Shown piece by piece: positions 4,617 through 7,053 of a DNA stretch of 7,053 bases. The stretch is from Collinsella sp. GTDB taxonomy: Bacteria > Actinomycetota > Coriobacteriia > Coriobacteriales > Coriobacteriaceae. A program made the translations under genes and the position numbers. The DNA lies in assembly GCA_019424965.1 (NCBI GenBank), contig JAHYYL010000053.1:1-7053 (forward strand), given 5' to 3'. The notes below the pieces were generated by a model. The model was given only the letters and a program-made list of their open reading frames with translations. It made no database searches and was not told where the DNA came from. Position 1 is the first letter of the stretch, and the number at the start of each line of letters is the position of its first letter.

Positions 4617-6987
4617 CGACAACGCGCTGGTGGTGGCGCTCGATACCTCGACTGACATGCTTGCCTGCGCGGCAAGCTGGATTGATGGGCAGACGGGTGA
4701 GACGAAGCTCGTGAGTGGCGACCACATGTGTCGCCGTCACGCCAACGTTGAGCTCGTGAATACCGTTGATGGCGTGCTGGCTCAAGCCGGTCTGGATCGC
4801 AGCGATGTTGGTTGCTATGTGGTCGGCCGCGGCCCGGGGTCCTTTACGGGTGTGCGCATCGGCATCTCCACTGCCAAGGGCCTCGCGCGTGGTGCCAATG
4901 TTCCGCTGCTGGGCGTGTCGACGCTCGACGCTTGCGCTTGGACGGCGTGGAAGGCTGGCGTGCGCGGCAAGCTTGGTATCTTGGCCGATGCTATGCGCGG
5001 TGAGGTATATCCGGCGCTGTATATGCTGGTCGATGAGGGTCCCGAGCGTCAATTTGAGCGCGAACACGTGGTCAAGGCCGCCGTGGCGCTCGATGAGTGG
5101 CGCCAAGCAGCGGACTGGGGCCAGGTTCAGCTGACCGGTGACGGTCTAGTGCGCTATGGCAAGCTGCTGGGTGAGGACGAGGCCGCCCGCTGCGTGGAGC
5201 GTGACCTGTGGTGGCCTTCGGGCGAGGGCTTGCTGCTCGCGCACGCTGCGGGTGACGGCGATCCGGCCCGCGTCCTGCCGATTTACACGCGCCTTTCGGA
5301 TGCCGAGGAAAACGAGCGCAAGCGTCTTGGTCTTGCCGAGAGTGCGCAGAGCGAAATTACGGGTGTTGCCGATGAGCTCGCCGGTCGTCATCTGCAGTTC
5401 CGTCCCATGGGCGCGGCGGATGCCGAGGGCGCAAGCGCGCTGGAGGCTGCCTGCTTTGAAGGTGCCGGACACGAGGCATGGACGCCGGGCATGTTCCTGT
5501 CCGAACTGGGCGAGGACGTCGCTGCGCCGCGTAGGTGGTGGGTGGCACACGACGACGGCAAGCTGCTGGGCCTTGCCGGCGGTATGGTCGTGGACGGTGA
5601 TGTGCAGATTCTGGATGTCGCCGTCGACCCGGCACATCGCCGTGAGGGCATTGCCCGCAAGCTGCTGTCGCATGTGAGCTATGATGCCCAGATGCTCGGC
5701 TGCACTACGGCTTCGCTCGAGGTCGAGGACGGTAACGAGGGAGCGACCGCGCTTTATAACGCTCTGGGCTTTACCGAGGCTGGCCGTCGCCGCGGCTACT
5801 ATGGTGCCGGCAAGGACGCCATCGTCATGACGGCTCCGCTGCCCCTGGTGCTTCCGGTCGATAATGCTTCGCCCGAGCCGACGGCGGCAGAGCAGCGCGT
5901 ATGGCCGCTGCCTGCGCCTGGGCGCTCCGAGGGGGGGCGTGCCGAAATTGAGCGCCGCCGCCTAGTGCTCGCTATCGAGAGCTCCTGCGACGAGACGGCC
6001 GTGGCGATTATCGATGCGGATGGCAATATGCTGGCCAACCAGGTGTCGACACAGATTGATTTTCACGCCCGCTTTGGCGGCGTGGTGCCCGAGATCGCCT
6101 CGCGCAAACACGTTGAGGTGATTGTGAGTGTCGTGGATGCGGCGCTCGAGGATGCCGCAGCATCGCTTGGTCTTGAGGGTGGAGCCATCGCGCCGAGCGA
6201 ACTCGCCGCTGTTGGCGTGACGCAGGGTCCGGGCCTGGTGGGTGCTCTGGTAGTGGGCGTCGCCTTCGCCAAGGGCTTTGCCTATGCCGCCGGCAAGCCG
6301 CTCGTGTGCGTCAACCATCTGGAGGGCCATCTGTTCGCCAACCTGCTGGCGCAGCCCGATCTCAGGCCGCCGTTTATCTTCACGCTCGTCTCGGGCGGTC
6401 ATACCATGCTCGTGCACGTGAAGGCATGGGGCGACTACGAGGTACTTGGTGAGACACTCGACGATGCTGTGGGCGAGGCCTTCGACAAGGTAGCCAAGGC
6501 GTTGGGTCTGGGCTATCCCGGTGGCCCCATCATCTCCAAGCTGGCCGAGACGGGCAACCCCCGCGCGATCGATTTTCCTCGCGCGCTTAACAGCAGGGGA
6601 GACTATCGTTTCTCGCTTTCGGGCCTCAAGACGGCGGTGACGCTCTACATCGAGCAGGAGACCAAGGCTGGGCGCACGATTCACCTGCCCGATCTGGCGG
6701 CTTCGTTTGAGGCAGCCGTCTTTGACGTTCAGTACAAGAAGGCCAAGAACGCGCTGCATGCCACCGGATGCAAGGAATACTGCATCGGCGGCGGCGTCTC
6801 GGCTAATCCGCATCTGCGCGAGATGATGATCAAGAAGCTTGGGCGCCAGGGCATCCGCGTGACGGTGCCGCCTCTCTCGGCATGCACCGACAACGCCGCC
6901 ATGATCGCAGAGGTTGCTCGCCGTAAATTCGACCGAGGAGAAATCTCGCCGTTCGACGTCGATGCCGATCCGAACATGACGCTGTAG
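4603..6987 (+). CDS. tsaB-rimI-tsaD: TsaB-RimI-TsaD fusion: t6A37 transferase subunits plus ribosomal protein N-acetyltransferase
   Basis: One 794-residue protein with three complete domains. Residues 1 to about 235 (4603-5307) are TsaB, the dimerization subunit, with LDTST (13-17), GRGPGSFTGVRIG (75-87), KGLARG (93-98) and a terminal PIYTR (226-230). Residues about 264-412 (5392-5838) are a GNAT of the RimI type, with ILDVAVDPAHRREGIARKLL (337-355) holding the acetyl-CoA loop RREGIA (346-351). It also has SLEVEDGN (371-378) with the likely catalytic Glu373 and ALYNALGF (383-390); RimI acetylates the N-terminal alanine of ribosomal protein S18. Residues 452-794 (5956-6984) are TsaD, which transfers threonylcarbamoyl to tRNA A37. 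It shows AIESSCDETAVA (457-468), metal ligands His572 and His576 in NHLEGH, VSGGHTML (596-603), FSLSGLKTAV (670-679), GGGVSANPHLRE (729-740) and Asp763 in CTDNAAMIA. Charged (236-262) and Pro/Ala-rich (413-451) linkers join the domains. It follows tsaE with a 14-base overlap. Domain order mirrors the separate tsaB, rimI, tsaD genes of many bacteria. The reading frame is continuous, so this is a true fusion in the given sequence. Confidence 0.95.
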   Translation: MSLHNDNALVVALDTSTDMLACAASWIDGQTGETKLVSGDHMCRRHANVELVNTVDGVLAQAGLDRSDVGCYVVGRGPGSFTGVRIGISTAKGLARGANVPLLGVSTLDACAWTAWKAGVRGKLGILADAMRGEVYPALYMLVDEGPERQFEREHVVKAAVALDEWRQAADWGQVQLTGDGLVRYGKLLGEDEAARCVERDLWWPSGEGLLLAHAAGDGDPARVLPIYTRLSDAEENERKRLGLAESAQSEITGVADELAGRHLQFRPMGAADAEGASALEAACFEGAGHEAWTPGMFLSELGEDVAAPRRWWVAHDDGKLLGLAGGMVVDGDVQILDVAVDPAHRREGIARKLLSHVSYDAQMLGCTTASLEVEDGNEGATALYNALGFTEAGRRRGYYGAGKDAIVMTAPLPLVLPVDNASPEPTAAEQRVWPLPAPGRSEGGRAEIERRRLVLAIESSCDETAVAIIDADGNMLANQVSTQIDFHARFGGVVPEIASRKHVEVIVSVVDAALEDAAASLGLEGGAIAPSELAAVGVTQGPGLVGALVVGVAFAKGFAYAAGKPLVCVNHLEGHLFANLLAQPDLRPPFIFTLVSGGHTMLVHVKAWGDYEVLGETLDDAVGEAFDKVAKALGLGYPGGPIISKLAETGNPRAIDFPRALNSRGDYRFSLSGLKTAVTLYIEQETKAGRTIHLPDLAASFEAAVFDVQYKKAKNALHATGCKEYCIGGGVSANPHLREMMIKKLGRQGIRVTVPPLSACTDNAAMIAEVARRKFDRGEISPFDVDADPNMTL

Positions 6988-7053
6988 TCGCAAAGGTGCG
7001 ATCCCCGGCGCTGCCCGGGCGCCAACGGCCGCATATGAACTTTCCTGCTCTAC
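6988..7053. other. Non-coding tail after the operon, no clear terminator
   Basis: Sixty-six bases remain after the fusion-gene stop. They include a small hairpin (TCGCA 6988-6992 with TGCGA 6997-7001) and GC-rich inverted repeats (for example GGCGC 7007-7011 with GCGCC 7019-7023). No T-tract follows either one, so an intrinsic terminator is not supported here. An ATG at 7035 has no recognisable ribosome binding site. Transcription may continue past the window end. Confidence 0.45.

Noticed and set aside
5146..5677. Overlapping open frames on both strands across the TsaB-RimI junction
   Set aside because: These are Arg/Ala-rich shadow translations of the fusion gene with no domain signature. 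The main frame has clear TsaB and GNAT motifs over the same bases.
5962..6993. Long (343-residue) open frame on the - strand opposite the TsaD domain
   Set aside because: It mirrors a strongly conserved TsaD coding region with high GC third positions, which removes stops from the antisense frame. Its translation shows no recognisable motif.
6988..7023. Terminator at the end of the operon
   Set aside because: Inverted repeats are present, but no T-tract follows, and GC-rich sequence of this kind forms short stems by chance.
7035..7053. Start of a further gene at the ATG at 7035
   Set aside because: No Shine-Dalgarno precedes it and only six full codons fit in the window, so it cannot be supported.
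1..7053. Mobile element, CRISPR array, defence system or structured RNA gene
   Set aside because: The whole window is covered by recognised housekeeping genes with short junctions. No repeat array, transposase motif, tRNA-like cloverleaf or other unexplained structure was seen.

Overview
This window is a compact housekeeping operon on the + strand of a moderately GC-rich bacterium. It most likely comes from the Coriobacteriia (Actinomycetota), in the Collinsella/Olsenella/Atopobium range. That placement is an inference from three things: the codon style, the gene order acpS-nnr-alr-udg-tsaE, and a final gene that joins TsaB, RimI and TsaD in one polypeptide. It was not confirmed by any search.

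Layout. A strong intrinsic terminator (23-54) closes an upstream transcription unit that lies outside the window. A short intergenic region (55-151) holds two tandem promoter-like sequences. Six genes then follow with almost no space between them: acpS (164-703), nnr (704-2320), alr (2323-3468), a family 4 uracil-DNA glycosylase (3477-4097), tsaE (4110-4616) and tsaB-rimI-tsaD (4603-6987). Junctions run from a 14-base overlap to a 12-base gap, so one transcript with translational coupling is expected. The last 66 bases are non-coding as far as I can see, with GC-rich inverted repeats but no T-tract. No tRNA, rRNA, CRISPR array, insertion sequence or phage gene was found.

How the genes work together. 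AcpS loads phosphopantetheine onto acyl carrier protein for lipid synthesis. Nnr repairs damaged (hydrated) NAD(P)H. Alr makes D-alanine for peptidoglycan. The uracil-DNA glycosylase starts base-excision repair of deaminated cytosine. TsaE, TsaB and TsaD carry out the second half of tRNA t6A37 synthesis, and the RimI domain acetylates a protein N-terminus (classically ribosomal protein S18). TsaC/Sua5, which makes the threonylcarbamoyl-adenylate substrate for TsaD, is not in the window.

Nothing here looks like an undescribed defence or mobile system. The most notable points are the three-domain TsaB-RimI-TsaD fusion with key motifs of all parts intact, a roughly 53-residue charged C-terminal tail on AcpS together with loss of a usually conserved histidine, and a DNA repair gene placed between cell-wall and tRNA-modification genes. 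GC content also appears to rise from the 5' to the 3' end of the operon.
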